In this document: positions 35,601-42,917 of the stretch, in pieces | How positions within the stretch are numbered: position 1 is the stretch's first letter | How the letters are laid out: every line of letters begins with the position of its first letter | Assembly (NCBI RefSeq): GCF_035514885.1 | Contig: NZ_DATJCH010000016.1 | Location: forward strand, 1-64,000 | Origin: Albibacterium sp035514885 | GTDB lineage: Bacteria > Bacteroidota > Bacteroidia > Sphingobacteriales > Sphingobacteriaceae | Reading direction: 5' to 3' | Length of the DNA stretch: 64,000 nucleotides | The notes under the pieces: generated by a model | What the model was told of the DNA's origin: nothing | What the model saw: only the letters and a program-made list of their open reading frames with translations | Database searches by the model: none | Position numbers and translations under genes: made by a program

Positions 35601-35685
35601 ATACAAACAAACGAAGGAGAACGAACGTATCAAGAAAATATTTGCAGAATTCGAAAAGCGTTATGAGCTATCCGGCTTAAATTAG
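32656..35685 (+). CDS. DUF2723 polytopic membrane protein (TMEM260-like)
   Basis: 1009 residues. Residues about 10-600 form many membrane helices starting with the DUF2723 hallmark (LTLEPTASFWDCGEFIAAAYKMQVVHQPGAPLF, seen in parts here), with WDCGEF and QPGAP loops. The soluble C-terminal third has helical repeats. Human TMEM260, which shares DUF2723, is a protein O-mannosyltransferase, so a GT-C-type glycosyltransferase role is a reasonable inference. The acidic residues of SFWDCGEF would be the catalytic loop. Bacteroidota O-glycosylate many exported proteins, but a link to that system is untested here. It has its own terminator and lies next to tRNA-Gln on the other strand. Confidence 0.85.
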   Translation: MNYSKINNTLGWLSFLIATLSYILTLEPTASFWDCGEFIAAAYKMQVVHQPGAPLFLMLQNLFSNFAMGRPELIAYWMNVGSAVSSGLTILFLFWSITALARKAITTKDVEITQAQLIQIMGAGLVGTLAYAFSDTFWFSAVESEVYAMASLCTAVVFWAILKWDYHADEPYSERWLILIAYVMGLSIGVHLLNLLTIPALALVVYFRKNDKPTSKGAIKALLIGILVLGLILWGIIQYSIKFAAYFDLFFVNTLGMGFGSGVTVFAVLLVGGLTYGILYSIKHHKKTLNIILLCVSFIFFGYSSFTMITIRAKANPTLNNNDPDNTFALLGYLNREQYGDDPLFNGPYFDSKPIEYEEGAAMYRKGDDQYIKTGNKPGYKYDRETLLPRIYSSTPDHINVYRSWLNLGENEQPQFTDNLKFLFSYQIGHMYARYFMWNFVGRQNDQQGHGNFTDGNWISGIKFIDQMRLGGQNALPDSQKDNPSRNTYFFLPLILGLLGAFWHFKRNQKDASIVGLLFFFTGIAIVLYLNQSPLQPRERDYAFAGSFYAFAIWVGFGVLAISDFIKKKANHKTAAIAATVIGLLAAPVLMASQNWDDHNRSNKSTARDLAVDYLESCAPNAILFTYGDNDTYPLWYAQEVENIRPDVRVVNLSLLSADWYVRQMKEKVNEADALPISMENNQFVQGTRDFIRYTDYGIPGNIELENVMSILLSDNPQDQQQMQDGSRANFLPTKNFKLSINKENVISNKVVPKGWQDQIVDSMVWKYNKDYVSKAELAILDILVHNDWKRPIYFARTVPSDNYLGLDNYLVTEGFAYRLMPILAYTQEDPSQQTERINTEAMYDNTMNKFVWGNLKTETYLDPESYGMLNLIMNNFNSLSNALVAEGKMDQAKDVMKRSLEVVPDKIYAMRETLQKQSMAESLYKVGDIENANRIVTNTTDYLEQNLNYFFTIAETKPNLEMNNMQLGMYVLHAMDQLTAEYKQTKENERIKKIFAEFEKRYELSGLN

Positions 35686-35724
35686 AAATTCAAAACTCGT
35701 AAAGAATAAAACTCTAAAGTTTTA

Positions 35725-35772
35725 AAAATGCTTGCAGAACAGGAATAAAAATCTGTTTCATGCAAGCATTTT
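35725..35772 (+). terminator. Terminator of the DUF2723 gene
   Basis: A 12-bp perfect outer stem (AAAATGCTTGCA at 35725-35736 with TGCAAGCATTTT at 35761-35772) is extended by a bulged inner stem. It starts 40 bp after the stop codon and ends in a short T-run. Confidence 0.8.
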
Positions 35773-35861
35773 ATGTTATTTATAACAAGAAACGCTTTCA
35801 TAATTACTATCTATTCATATGAACATTCATGTAAAATCCTAATGAGTGATACAATATTGGT

Positions 35862-36272
35862 TCAATGCTCTTTTCCATCATATATCCACATCGGTTCTGT
35901 TTGTCCAGCCTTCTCAAACCCGATCTTCTTATAGAAATCAATAGCCCTTCCGTCTGCTGTTAGCATTTGCATATGGAAGTTTGCATACTTTTCTTTCATT
36001 TTTTTCATTATCATCTGCCCAATTCCTTTTCCTTGATAATCAGGATGAACTAGTAGATGAGGATAATAAACAACTAAATATCCATCTGAAATCGCATTTC
36101 CAAGGCCTACTAACTTATCATTATCCCATGCTGATATTAATGAATGTGAATTCACCAAAGCCTTATACAATTCGTTTGGCTTTTTTGCCGAACTCCATTC
36201 ATTTGCTTTATATAGATCAATGATGCTGGATTGTTCAATATCCCTTCTTTCTGAAACAGCTATATCCATCAT
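35862..36272 (-). CDS. GNAT-family N-acetyltransferase
   Basis: 136 residues forming one GNAT domain. The acetyl-CoA motif A is VHPDYQGKGIGQMIMKKM (about 77-94, Q/R-x-x-G-x-G type), preceded by the strand GYLVVYYPHLLV and followed by the C-terminal AIDFYKKIGFEKAGQTEPM. It resembles the small ElaA/PhnO-like acetyltransferases that act on small molecules or aminoglycoside-like substrates; the target is unknown. It is a single gene and converges with the DUF2723 gene. Confidence 0.9.
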   Translation of the reverse strand: MMDIAVSERRDIEQSSIIDLYKANEWSSAKKPNELYKALVNSHSLISAWDNDKLVGLGNAISDGYLVVYYPHLLVHPDYQGKGIGQMIMKKMKEKYANFHMQMLTADGRAIDFYKKIGFEKAGQTEPMWIYDGKEH

Positions 36273-36361
36273 TTTTTATATTTCCTAAACACTCAAATAT
36301 ACCAACTGTCCATTATTATCTCGACAAGATCAGTAAGATACTTCGTTTTATCTCGATTTAC

Positions 36362-36448
36362 TCAAACAGGGACCAAACAGGGGTCAAACAGGGACCAAAC
36401 AGGGGCAAGACCAGCATATTGTGCCTGCTTGGACCCTGTTTGAACCCT
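36362..36448. repeat. 4 x 11-bp tandem repeat plus inverted copy
   Basis: Units TCAAACAGGGA and CCAAACAGGGG alternate twice over 36362-36405, giving 2 x 22 bp. A 20-bp inverted copy at 36429-36448 matches 36380-36399 with two mismatches, so the element can fold into a hairpin with a loop of about 30 nt. The GGG/GGGG tracts are regularly spaced. Confidence 0.85.
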
Positions 36449-36517
36449 CCTTAAATCCTATTTGTCCTTTAATTGAATACAGGAATGTCAATAGCTGGCC
36501 TAATCAAATATCAATCA

Positions 36518-36553
36518 TAAAAAAAGCTGATACATTAAATGCATCAGCTTTTC
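36518..36553 (-). terminator. Terminator of accA
   Basis: The stem AAAAGCTGAT with ATCAGCTTTT, plus inner partial pairing (CAT/ATG), is followed on the minus strand by a T-run. It lies about 50 bp after the accA stop. Confidence 0.88.
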
Positions 36554-36602
36554 TATTTTAAAAAATTATACTTTATCTAATTAAACTCTGGAGTTTGAAT
36601 CA

Positions 36603-37559
36603 CTATCCTTCAACCACAACACCCATCTTACAGAATTTGTCAATCCGCTCTGATATCAAGGTTTCAGTGTTTTTCAATCGCAATGCTGCAATATCCTCAA
36701 GCAACTGTTTTTTAACTGTATTGGCTGTTTCTTCCGGGTTTTGATGTGCTCCACCCAACGGTTCTTTGATAATTCCGTCAATTAGGCCGTTTGCATACAT
36801 GTTGTCAGAAGTTAACTTTAAACATTCAGCTGCTTTTTCCTTATAATCCCAGCTTCTCCATAATATAGAAGAGCAAGATTCAGGAGAAATTACAGAATAC
36901 CAGGTATGTTCCAGCATATAAACCTTATCACCAATACCGATACCCAATGCACCGCCCGAGGCACCTTCACCAATAATAATGCAAATGATAGGAACTTCAA
37001 GCACGGACATTTCTAGCAGGTTACGCGCAATGGCTTCTCCTTGCCCACGTTCTTCGGCTTCTATACCAGGGTAAGCACCCATGGTATCTATAAAAGTAAC
37101 AACAGGTTTGTTGAACTTTTCTGCTAATTTCATTAAGCGTAAGGCCTTGCGGTAACCTTCAGGATTTGCCATTCCAAAGTTTCTGAACTGACGTTCTTTG
37201 GTATTTTTCCCTTTCTGATGACCTATTACCATAACAGAAACGCCGCCAATGGTTGCAAAACCTCCAATAATTGCTTTATCATCTTTTACGGTTCTATCTC
37301 CATGAAGCTCTATAAAATCTTCACAAATCATAGAAATATAATCTAAGGTTTGCGGGCGGTCAGGATGTCGCGACATTTGTACATTCTGCCAACCGGTTAG
37401 GTTCGTATAAACGCTATTACGAGTTTTTTCAAGCTCAGCCTCAAGCTCACGAACGGTGGCTGACATATCGACCTTTGTTTTTTCAGATACTTGTTTAACC
37501 TTTTCAAGCTGAACAAGCAGGTCTGCTATGGGTTTCTCAAAATCGAACGTTGTTTCCAT
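36603..37559 (-). CDS. accA: Acetyl-CoA carboxylase carboxyltransferase, alpha subunit
   Basis: Transfers the carboxyl group from carboxybiotin to acetyl-CoA with AccD, making malonyl-CoA for fatty-acid synthesis. The 318-residue protein has the crotonase-like AccA core, with VTFIDTMGAYPGIEAEERGQ, GEGASGGALGIGIGD, and ISPESCSSILWR. Length is standard. It is a single gene; accD is not in the window. Confidence 0.97.
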   Translation of the reverse strand: METTFDFEKPIADLLVQLEKVKQVSEKTKVDMSATVRELEAELEKTRNSVYTNLTGWQNVQMSRHPDRPQTLDYISMICEDFIELHGDRTVKDDKAIIGGFATIGGVSVMVIGHQKGKNTKERQFRNFGMANPEGYRKALRLMKLAEKFNKPVVTFIDTMGAYPGIEAEERGQGEAIARNLLEMSVLEVPIICIIIGEGASGGALGIGIGDKVYMLEHTWYSVISPESCSSILWRSWDYKEKAAECLKLTSDNMYANGLIDGIIKEPLGGAHQNPEETANTVKKQLLEDIAALRLKNTETLISERIDKFCKMGVVVEG

Positions 37560-37729
37560 TTCTTATAGTTTGTTGTGCTATCTTATCTAAACAATTGAAA
37601 AGACAACTGGGCGGCTAAATTAGTCATTTTGAATTCTAATATAAAATATCATTATCAAGAAATACTCAACACTAGGTATTTATTAACCGTATAATTAGAT
37701 TTATTTTGCCCATAATTAATTCATATAAA

Positions 37730-38221
37730 ATGAACTCCTACTCTTTACGTAACGAAGATTTCATTGATACAATAGATGTAGTATGTCTTAAGTGCAATAC
37801 CAAAGCTTTGGTTCTGGGCGGACAACCTTATCTTCAAATTAAGGATTACGAAGCTCAAGTACAGTTTTCCTGTACGGCTTGTGGCTACACTATCAAATAC
37901 AGCAATACACCCGAATCAGCATTTTATACCAATAGCCGTGGCATTAAGAAAAATGGACGCATACTCATCCTCAATGCACCTTGTGATCCTTTTTTCGGAT
38001 TCGATCTGTGGTATCGTATAGACACCAGGTATGGGTTACTATGGGCTTATAATATAGATCACCTATCCGTAATAGAAAAATATATTGCCGACCCGCATCG
38101 AAGTAGAAATGGAATACCAAACCAGAATAATAGCATCGCGAGCAGACTTCCTGAGTGGACGAAAGAAGCCAAAAACAGAGACTATATAGTAAAAATAATA
38201 AAACGATATAAAGCTAGATAG
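37730..38221 (+). CDS. Zinc-ribbon-like hypothetical protein
   Basis: Not assigned to a named family. From ATG 37730 it has 163 residues; an in-frame ATG at 37706 adds eight. Two cysteine pairs, C19-x2-C22 (VCLKCN) and C48-x2-C51 (SCTACGY), form a zinc-ribbon pattern. The C-terminal part is basic and Trp/Tyr-rich (FFGFDLWYR, LLWAYN, EWTKEAKNRDYIVKIIKRYKAR) and contains helices. Database homologues in Bacteroidota are often mislabelled as TFIIB-type or PriA-like because of the zinc ribbon. Nucleic-acid binding is possible. It sits alone between accA and the tRNA-Asn pair. Confidence 0.65.
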   Translation: MNSYSLRNEDFIDTIDVVCLKCNTKALVLGGQPYLQIKDYEAQVQFSCTACGYTIKYSNTPESAFYTNSRGIKKNGRILILNAPCDPFFGFDLWYRIDTRYGLLWAYNIDHLSVIEKYIADPHRSRNGIPNQNNSIASRLPEWTKEAKNRDYIVKIIKRYKAR

Positions 38222-38408
38222 AACTAATCCCTTGCGTATCTCTTATTGGTATTTTTAAGCTCGTAAGTAAGCTGAAACGGATCTGCATTTATCAATGAAA
38301 ATTTATTAATCTTTTTTTTTGCTTATTAAAAACATAATACCGAATATTGCAGTCCCAAAAACAGGGAACAATAATGTGGGAAACCGCCTTACCCAAGGGA
38401 TTTAATAC

Positions 38409-38482
38409 TCCTGAATAGCTCAGTTGGTTAGAGCATCTGACTGTTAATCAGAGGGTCGCTGGTTCGAGCCCAGCTTCAGGAG
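38409..38482 (+). tRNA. tRNA-Asn (GTT anticodon), copy 1
   Basis: The acceptor stem TCCTGAA pairs with TTCAGGA, the D arm is AGCTCAGTTGG, the anticodon stem-loop is TCTGA-CTGTTAA-TCAGA with anticodon GTT, and the T arm is CTGGTTCGAGCCCAG. The discriminator is G and CCA is not encoded. Copy 2 is identical and begins 140 bp downstream. Confidence 0.97.
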
Positions 38483-38548
38483 CAAAAGTACAAAAAGGAC
38501 CTAATGAGGTTCACGTTCTTAATGAATATTATTTAACCAAGATTAAAT

Positions 38549-38622
38549 TCCTGAATAGCTCAGTTGGTTAGAGCATCTGACTGTTAATCAGAGGGTCGCT
38601 GGTTCGAGCCCAGCTTCAGGAG
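38549..38622 (+). tRNA. tRNA-Asn (GTT anticodon), copy 2
   Basis: Identical to the copy at 38409-38482 over all 74 nt. The 66-bp spacer holds no gene. A terminator begins 2 bp after this copy, so both are probably made as one tandem precursor. Confidence 0.97.
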
Positions 38623-38623
38623 C

Positions 38624-38650
38624 AAAAACCGGCACACAGCCGGTTTTTTT
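38624..38650 (+). terminator. Terminator of the tRNA-Asn pair
   Basis: Arms AAAAACCGGC (38624-38633) and GCCGGTTTTT (38639-38648) with a 5-nt loop, followed by more T residues. It closes the tandem tRNA unit and lies 17 bp before the PfkB-kinase ATG. Confidence 0.93.
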
Positions 38651-38666
38651 GTTTAAAGCAATTGTT

Positions 38667-39593
38667 ATGAGTTTAGTAATTATCGGTTCGGTTGCATTTG
38701 ATGCGATAGAAACTCCTTTTGGAAAAACAGATAAAATTGTTGGCGGCGCTGCTACTTACGCTTCCATTTCAGCATCCTATTTATATGACGATATAAAGAT
38801 TGTAGGTGTTATTGGCGAGGATTTCGGGGAAGAGAACCTAAATAAAATCACTTCAAAAGGAATTGATATTGAAGGTTTACAAATTAAGGAAGGTGAGAAA
38901 TCATTCTTTTGGTCTGGAAAATATCATAACGACATGAACAGTAGAGATACGCTGGCTACTGAATTGAATGTGCTAGCAGAATTCAATCCACTGATTCCTG
39001 ACTCTTATCAAGACTGTGAATATTTACTACTTGGCAATTTAACTCCACAGGTTCAATTACAAACTTTAGATCGTTTTAAAAAGAAGCCAAAACTGGTTGT
39101 GCTTGACACGATGAATTTCTGGATGGATATTGCTTTGGATGATTTATTAAGTGTGCTTAAAAAGGTAGACGTATTAACCATTAATGATGAAGAAGCACGT
39201 CAACTTTCTGGAGAGTACTCATTGGTAAAAGCTGCTAATAAAATTCTGACAATGGGACCTAAATACTTAATCATTAAAAAGGGAGAACATGGTGCTCTTT
39301 TATTTGGTGAAGACCAAATATTCTCTGCTCCTGCCCTGCCTCTTGCAGATGTTTTCGATCCTACAGGCGCTGGCGACACTTTTGCTGGTGGTTTTATTGG
39401 TTACTTAGCAAATGTAGGTAGCATAACCTTTAACAACATGAAGAATGCAGTTGTATTTGGTTCTGCCTTAGCATCTTTTTGCGTAGAGAAATTTGGTACA
39501 GAAAGAATTGAAAGCTTAAGCAAGGAAGACATCTCTAAAAGAATCAATAGTTTCGTTTCTCTAAGCCAATTCAATATAAAAAACAAAGGGTAA
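38667..39593 (+). CDS. PfkB-family carbohydrate kinase
   Basis: A 308-residue ribokinase-fold kinase. The ATG at 38667 was chosen over an upstream TTG that lies inside the terminator. The N-terminal substrate loop is GSVAFDAIETPFG and GGAATYASIS. The catalytic and anion-hole motif is DPTGAGDTFAGGF near residue 233, with the Asp base of GAGD. It phosphorylates a sugar or nucleoside with ATP; the substrate is not predictable. It converges with the ECF sigma-factor gene and shares a hairpin at their 3' ends. Confidence 0.92.
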   Translation: MSLVIIGSVAFDAIETPFGKTDKIVGGAATYASISASYLYDDIKIVGVIGEDFGEENLNKITSKGIDIEGLQIKEGEKSFFWSGKYHNDMNSRDTLATELNVLAEFNPLIPDSYQDCEYLLLGNLTPQVQLQTLDRFKKKPKLVVLDTMNFWMDIALDDLLSVLKKVDVLTINDEEARQLSGEYSLVKAANKILTMGPKYLIIKKGEHGALLFGEDQIFSAPALPLADVFDPTGAGDTFAGGFIGYLANVGSITFNNMKNAVVFGSALASFCVEKFGTERIESLSKEDISKRINSFVSLSQFNIKNKG

Positions 39594-39610
39594 GTTTAAA
39601 ACTTACCCTT
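39586..39610 (-). terminator. Hairpin between convergent kinase and sigma-factor genes
   Basis: Perfect 12-bp arms at 39586-39597 and 39599-39610 (AAGGGTAAGTTT and its complement). On the minus strand a T-rich run follows, so it suits the sigma-factor message. It overlaps the kinase stop codon on the plus strand. Confidence 0.75.
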
Positions 39611-39631
39611 CAAGATCTTTATTCAATCTCA

Positions 39632-40174
39632 TTAATACTGCATACTAACAAATTCAGATGCCTGAATGCCGTAGGCATATGTTTTCAGTGACTTCTTAAG
39701 AGATTTACGAGCTACGTGTATTCTTGTTTTAACCGTTCCGATAGGAATGGATAGGTGTTCAGCAATTTCATGATACTTATATCCTTCAAAATACATGGTG
39801 AAAGGGACGTAGTATTCTTCCGATAATTTATCCATTGCTTCGCGAATATCATCCATTACGAATTGGTTTTCACCTTTATTCTTAGTTGAACTGTATACTA
39901 AGTTTGAGGATGATATTTCATCTGACTTGGTGACCATGCCGCTAATTTTAACAAATCTGCGGTAATTATTAATGAAGGTGTTTTTCATAATGGTATATAA
40001 CCATCCTTTTAAATTAGTACCTTCTTTAAATTTCTCATGGTAGGTAATCGCCTTTAACACGGTGTCTTGAACTAAGTCATTTGCATCTTCATCATCGTGA
40101 GTAAAATGTAAGGCGTACATTTTAAGTGATTCGGCATGGCTCGAAACCATTGATTTAAATTCATTTTTAGACAT
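39632..40174 (-). CDS. ECF-type RNA polymerase sigma factor
   Basis: From ATG 40174 it has 180 residues; 11 more are possible from an earlier ATG. Region 2 is ALHFTHDDEDANDLVQDTVLKA with GWLYTIMKNTFINNYRR, and region 4 is the helix-turn-helix YKYHEIAEHLSIPIGTVKTRIHVARKSLKKSL. A linker of about 30 residues separates them. No anti-sigma factor gene is adjacent; the neighbours are convergent pfkB and murB, so its signal is unknown. The domain order and length are typical of small ECF sigma factors in Bacteroidota. Confidence 0.95.
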   Translation of the reverse strand: MSKNEFKSMVSSHAESLKMYALHFTHDDEDANDLVQDTVLKAITYHEKFKEGTNLKGWLYTIMKNTFINNYRRFVKISGMVTKSDEISSSNLVYSSTKNKGENQFVMDDIREAMDKLSEEYYVPFTMYFEGYKYHEIAEHLSIPIGTVKTRIHVARKSLKKSLKTYAYGIQASEFVSMQY

Positions 40175-40338
40175 CTTTTCAGGGTTTAGGAGAGCATAGG
40201 TTACCAACCAGGTCTTCTAGCTCTTAGTTTTCAAAAATTCATACTTATACTAAATGCATTTGATTGAATATTTGCAACAACCGTGCTACAATTTTAAACC
40301 TTGACGATTTATGATAGTCAAAGTACACTCCTTTTACC

Positions 40339-41358
40339 CTAAATAATATTTACTTCGCGTTCTATTTTTACGCCAAATTTTTTATAAACACTGTTAATAA
40401 TCGTTTCTGAAAATTCATAAACCTCTGTGCCACTAGCATTTCCATAATTAACAAGCACCAACGCCTGATTCTTCCAGGTGCCTGTGTTACCAACTTTTAC
40501 TCCCTTCCAACCACATTGTTCAATAAGCCAACCTGCAGCTAATTTTACTTTATCAAATTGTATAGGGTAGTGTACGATGTCCTTAAAAATAGACTGTAAT
40601 TTTTGAAAATCATCACCTTCTATGATTGGATTCTTAAAGAAACTTCCTGAGTTCCCAATAGTTAAAGGATCAGGAAGCTTACTAACCCGAATTTCTGAGA
40701 CAACTTTTGAAACGTCTTTTATACTTGGATTCTGAATTTTCCTGTTTTCCAGCTCCGATAGAACAGCTCCGTAACCTAATACCATATGGGGTACTGTTGA
40801 TAGCTTTAAGGTAACAGAGGTTATAATGTACCGATCTTTCCCTTCTCTTTTAAAGAGGCTATCCCGATAGGAGAACTTACAAGCTCTCTTATCAAATTCA
40901 ACAATCTTTTTATCAATACGGTCATAGGCTCTGCAAGATTCAAACACATCCATCAGCTCCACCCCATAGGCTCCGATGTTTTGCACAGGTGCAGCACCAA
41001 CTGTTCCTGGTATTAAACTTAAATTTTCAATTCCGGCATAACCATGATTTACACAGTATTGTACCAGGTCATTCCAAACTACCCCTCCCCCTGCTGTTAT
41101 ATACCTATCCGAATCTTGTTTCATTACTTCGATTCCGTCTATTTTAATATGTAAAACAAGACCGTTAAAGTTCTTGGTAAACAAAATATTGCTACCTCCT
41201 CCCAATATTAATAAAGGTAGGTTTCTTATCTTCTCATCTTTAAAAATATCAATTAACTCTTGCTCACTATTGACGTCACAGAAATAGTTGGCGAGAGCTT
41301 CTACTCCGAAAGTATTTAGTTCTTTTAACGATTTATTTTCTTGAAATACGATACTCAT
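40339..41358 (-). CDS. murB: UDP-N-acetylenolpyruvoylglucosamine reductase
   Basis: Reduces UDP-GlcNAc-enolpyruvate to UDP-MurNAc in peptidoglycan synthesis, with FAD and NADPH. ATG 41358 gives a normal 339 residues (MSIVFQENKSLKELNTFGVEA); 17 extra residues upstream are not family-like. FAD-binding motifs are LILGGGSNILFTKNFNG and LIPGTVGAAPVQNIGAYGVE. The catalytic-site segment is GNSGSFFKNP with its Ser. The long form with the Tyr-loop region suggests type I (E. coli-like) MurB. Confidence 0.96.
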   Translation of the reverse strand: MSIVFQENKSLKELNTFGVEALANYFCDVNSEQELIDIFKDEKIRNLPLLILGGGSNILFTKNFNGLVLHIKIDGIEVMKQDSDRYITAGGGVVWNDLVQYCVNHGYAGIENLSLIPGTVGAAPVQNIGAYGVELMDVFESCRAYDRIDKKIVEFDKRACKFSYRDSLFKREGKDRYIITSVTLKLSTVPHMVLGYGAVLSELENRKIQNPSIKDVSKVVSEIRVSKLPDPLTIGNSGSFFKNPIIEGDDFQKLQSIFKDIVHYPIQFDKVKLAAGWLIEQCGWKGVKVGNTGTWKNQALVLVNYGNASGTEVYEFSETIINSVYKKFGVKIEREVNII

Positions 41359-41436
41359 AAGAGATAAATAAGGATATGCATCAAAGATAATGGAAACTAA
41401 TGAATTCAATAAAATTAAAGAATCAACTGAATGATG

Positions 41437-41444
41437 TACTTTTG
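41437..41444 (+). promoter_or_regulatory. Candidate -7 box for the RND efflux operon
   Basis: Reads TACTTTTG, a full match to TAnnTTTG, 114 bp upstream of the TolC-family ATG. Transcription would start near 41451, leaving a leader of about 110 nt. No clear operator was seen in it. Confidence 0.4.
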
Positions 41445-41558
41445 CAATATTTTGAAAACTAATGTATCATTCGCTTGTAACATTAATAATAGTTTAATAT
41501 CTAACCACTTTGTGATTACGTTTTCCATTTGCAGAAAGGAAAGCATCGTTTAAAAGTT

Positions 41559-42917
41559 ATGAATATAAAAAAACATTTAATTTTTCTTCTTTTATTAGTT
41601 TGTTTTAGCTCCCAATTAACTTTCGCCCAAAAAACCTTTAGCTTAGAAGATGCATTATCATATGCATTAAGCAATGGCGAAGCAGTAAGAAAAGCCAAAC
41701 TTGATATCCTTCAAGGTGCCTTTAAGGTGAAAGAAGTAAGAGCAGGTGCATTGCCACAAATTGATGGTACGGTAACACTCAACAATAACATATTATCGCA
41801 ACAATTTTTGCTACCAGCTGCCATTATGGGTGGAGAGCCCGGTGAGTTTGTAGCTGTAAAGGCTGGAACAACCTGGAGTTCTTTAGCACAGGTACAGCTT
41901 AATCAACAGATTTTTAATCAACAGGTATTTGCCGGATTAAAAGCAGCAAGAGCTTCGGAAGAGTATTATCAATTGGCAGCAAAACTTGCCGAAGAAAATA
42001 TCATTCAACAGGTTGCTACTAATTATTATCAGGTTATAATAACTCGTCAACAATTGGCTGTCATTGATGCCAATATTGATCGGGTTCTAAAACTAGAAAA
42101 GATTGTTAACAGTCAGTTTGAAGTAGGTTTGGCTAAAAAAATTGATCTAGACCGTGTAAAGGTAAATAGCAGCAATCTCAAAACACAGCGACAAGAATTG
42201 TTAAACTCGGTGTCACAACAAGAAAACTTACTCAAATATTATATGGGCATGCCTGTTACAGAACAAATAGCAATTCCGGAAGCGAGTTTGAAGGCATTAG
42301 AAGAAACGGTTCAGAGACATATTAGTGATGCTAGTTTTAACGTGAATAATTTAAATTCTTATTTAGTGCTGAAGAAACAAGAAGAGCTATTAAACTTACA
42401 AAGGAAAGCCTTTCTTGCTGAGTTCTACCCAAAACTTTCTCTAGGAGCAAATTACATGTATAATACCCAAAGTAATAAGTTTAACCTCTATACAAACAAT
42501 GCACTAAACTACGAGATGTCGGCTATTACACTGACTTTAAAGGTTCCAATTTTTGATGGAGGAGCAAAGAGAGCAAAATTACAACAGGCAAACATCGATA
42601 TTGAAAAGACTCAGATAGATATTGAAGATTCTTCAAATGCCTTGCAGATGGCTTATGAAAATGCTAAAATGCAAATCAAAAACAGCTTAGCTACAATTGA
42701 AACTCAAAATCAAAATAAGGTACTTGCTGAAGAGGTATACCATAGTACAGAAAACAATTATCATAATGGCTTAGCAAGTCTAACAGATCTGTTAGATGCA
42801 GAAACGGAACTGGTAAGTGCCCAAAACAGTTATAATCAGGCTTTATTAAATTATAAGGTTGCTGAAATTGAATTAATAAAATCACAAGGAAACATCAAAT
42901 CTTTAATAAACAAGTAA
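41559..42917 (+). CDS. TolC-family outer-membrane efflux protein
   Basis: 452 residues from ATG 41559; an upstream TTG adds ten residues without sense. The signal peptide ends TFAQ. Two long helical-barrel repeats with heptad-like coiled coils (LAKKIDLDRVKVNSSNLKTQRQELLNSV-type and YHNGLASLTDLLDAETELVSAQNSYNQALLNYK-type) alternate with short beta strands, as in OEP-family trimers. It supplies the outer-membrane duct of an RND pump. Its stop codon overlaps the adaptor's start (TAATGA). Confidence 0.94.
   Translation: MNIKKHLIFLLLLVCFSSQLTFAQKTFSLEDALSYALSNGEAVRKAKLDILQGAFKVKEVRAGALPQIDGTVTLNNNILSQQFLLPAAIMGGEPGEFVAVKAGTTWSSLAQVQLNQQIFNQQVFAGLKAARASEEYYQLAAKLAEENIIQQVATNYYQVIITRQQLAVIDANIDRVLKLEKIVNSQFEVGLAKKIDLDRVKVNSSNLKTQRQELLNSVSQQENLLKYYMGMPVTEQIAIPEASLKALEETVQRHISDASFNVNNLNSYLVLKKQEELLNLQRKAFLAEFYPKLSLGANYMYNTQSNKFNLYTNNALNYEMSAITLTLKVPIFDGGAKRAKLQQANIDIEKTQIDIEDSSNALQMAYENAKMQIKNSLATIETQNQNKVLAEEVYHSTENNYHNGLASLTDLLDAETELVSAQNSYNQALLNYKVAEIELIKSQGNIKSLINK

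Larger units (their letters stand above)
36273..36602. other. Non-coding gap with GGG-rich repeats and terminator
   Basis: About 330 bp with no credible gene. It holds a four-unit 11-bp tandem repeat with an inverted copy, listed separately, the accA terminator, and the promoter region of the GNAT gene. The G-runs on one strand stand out against the AT-rich surroundings. Confidence 0.7.

Noticed and set aside
36362..36448. CRISPR-like repeat array
   Set aside because: Units are 11 bp and adjoin directly without spacers; no cas gene is near.
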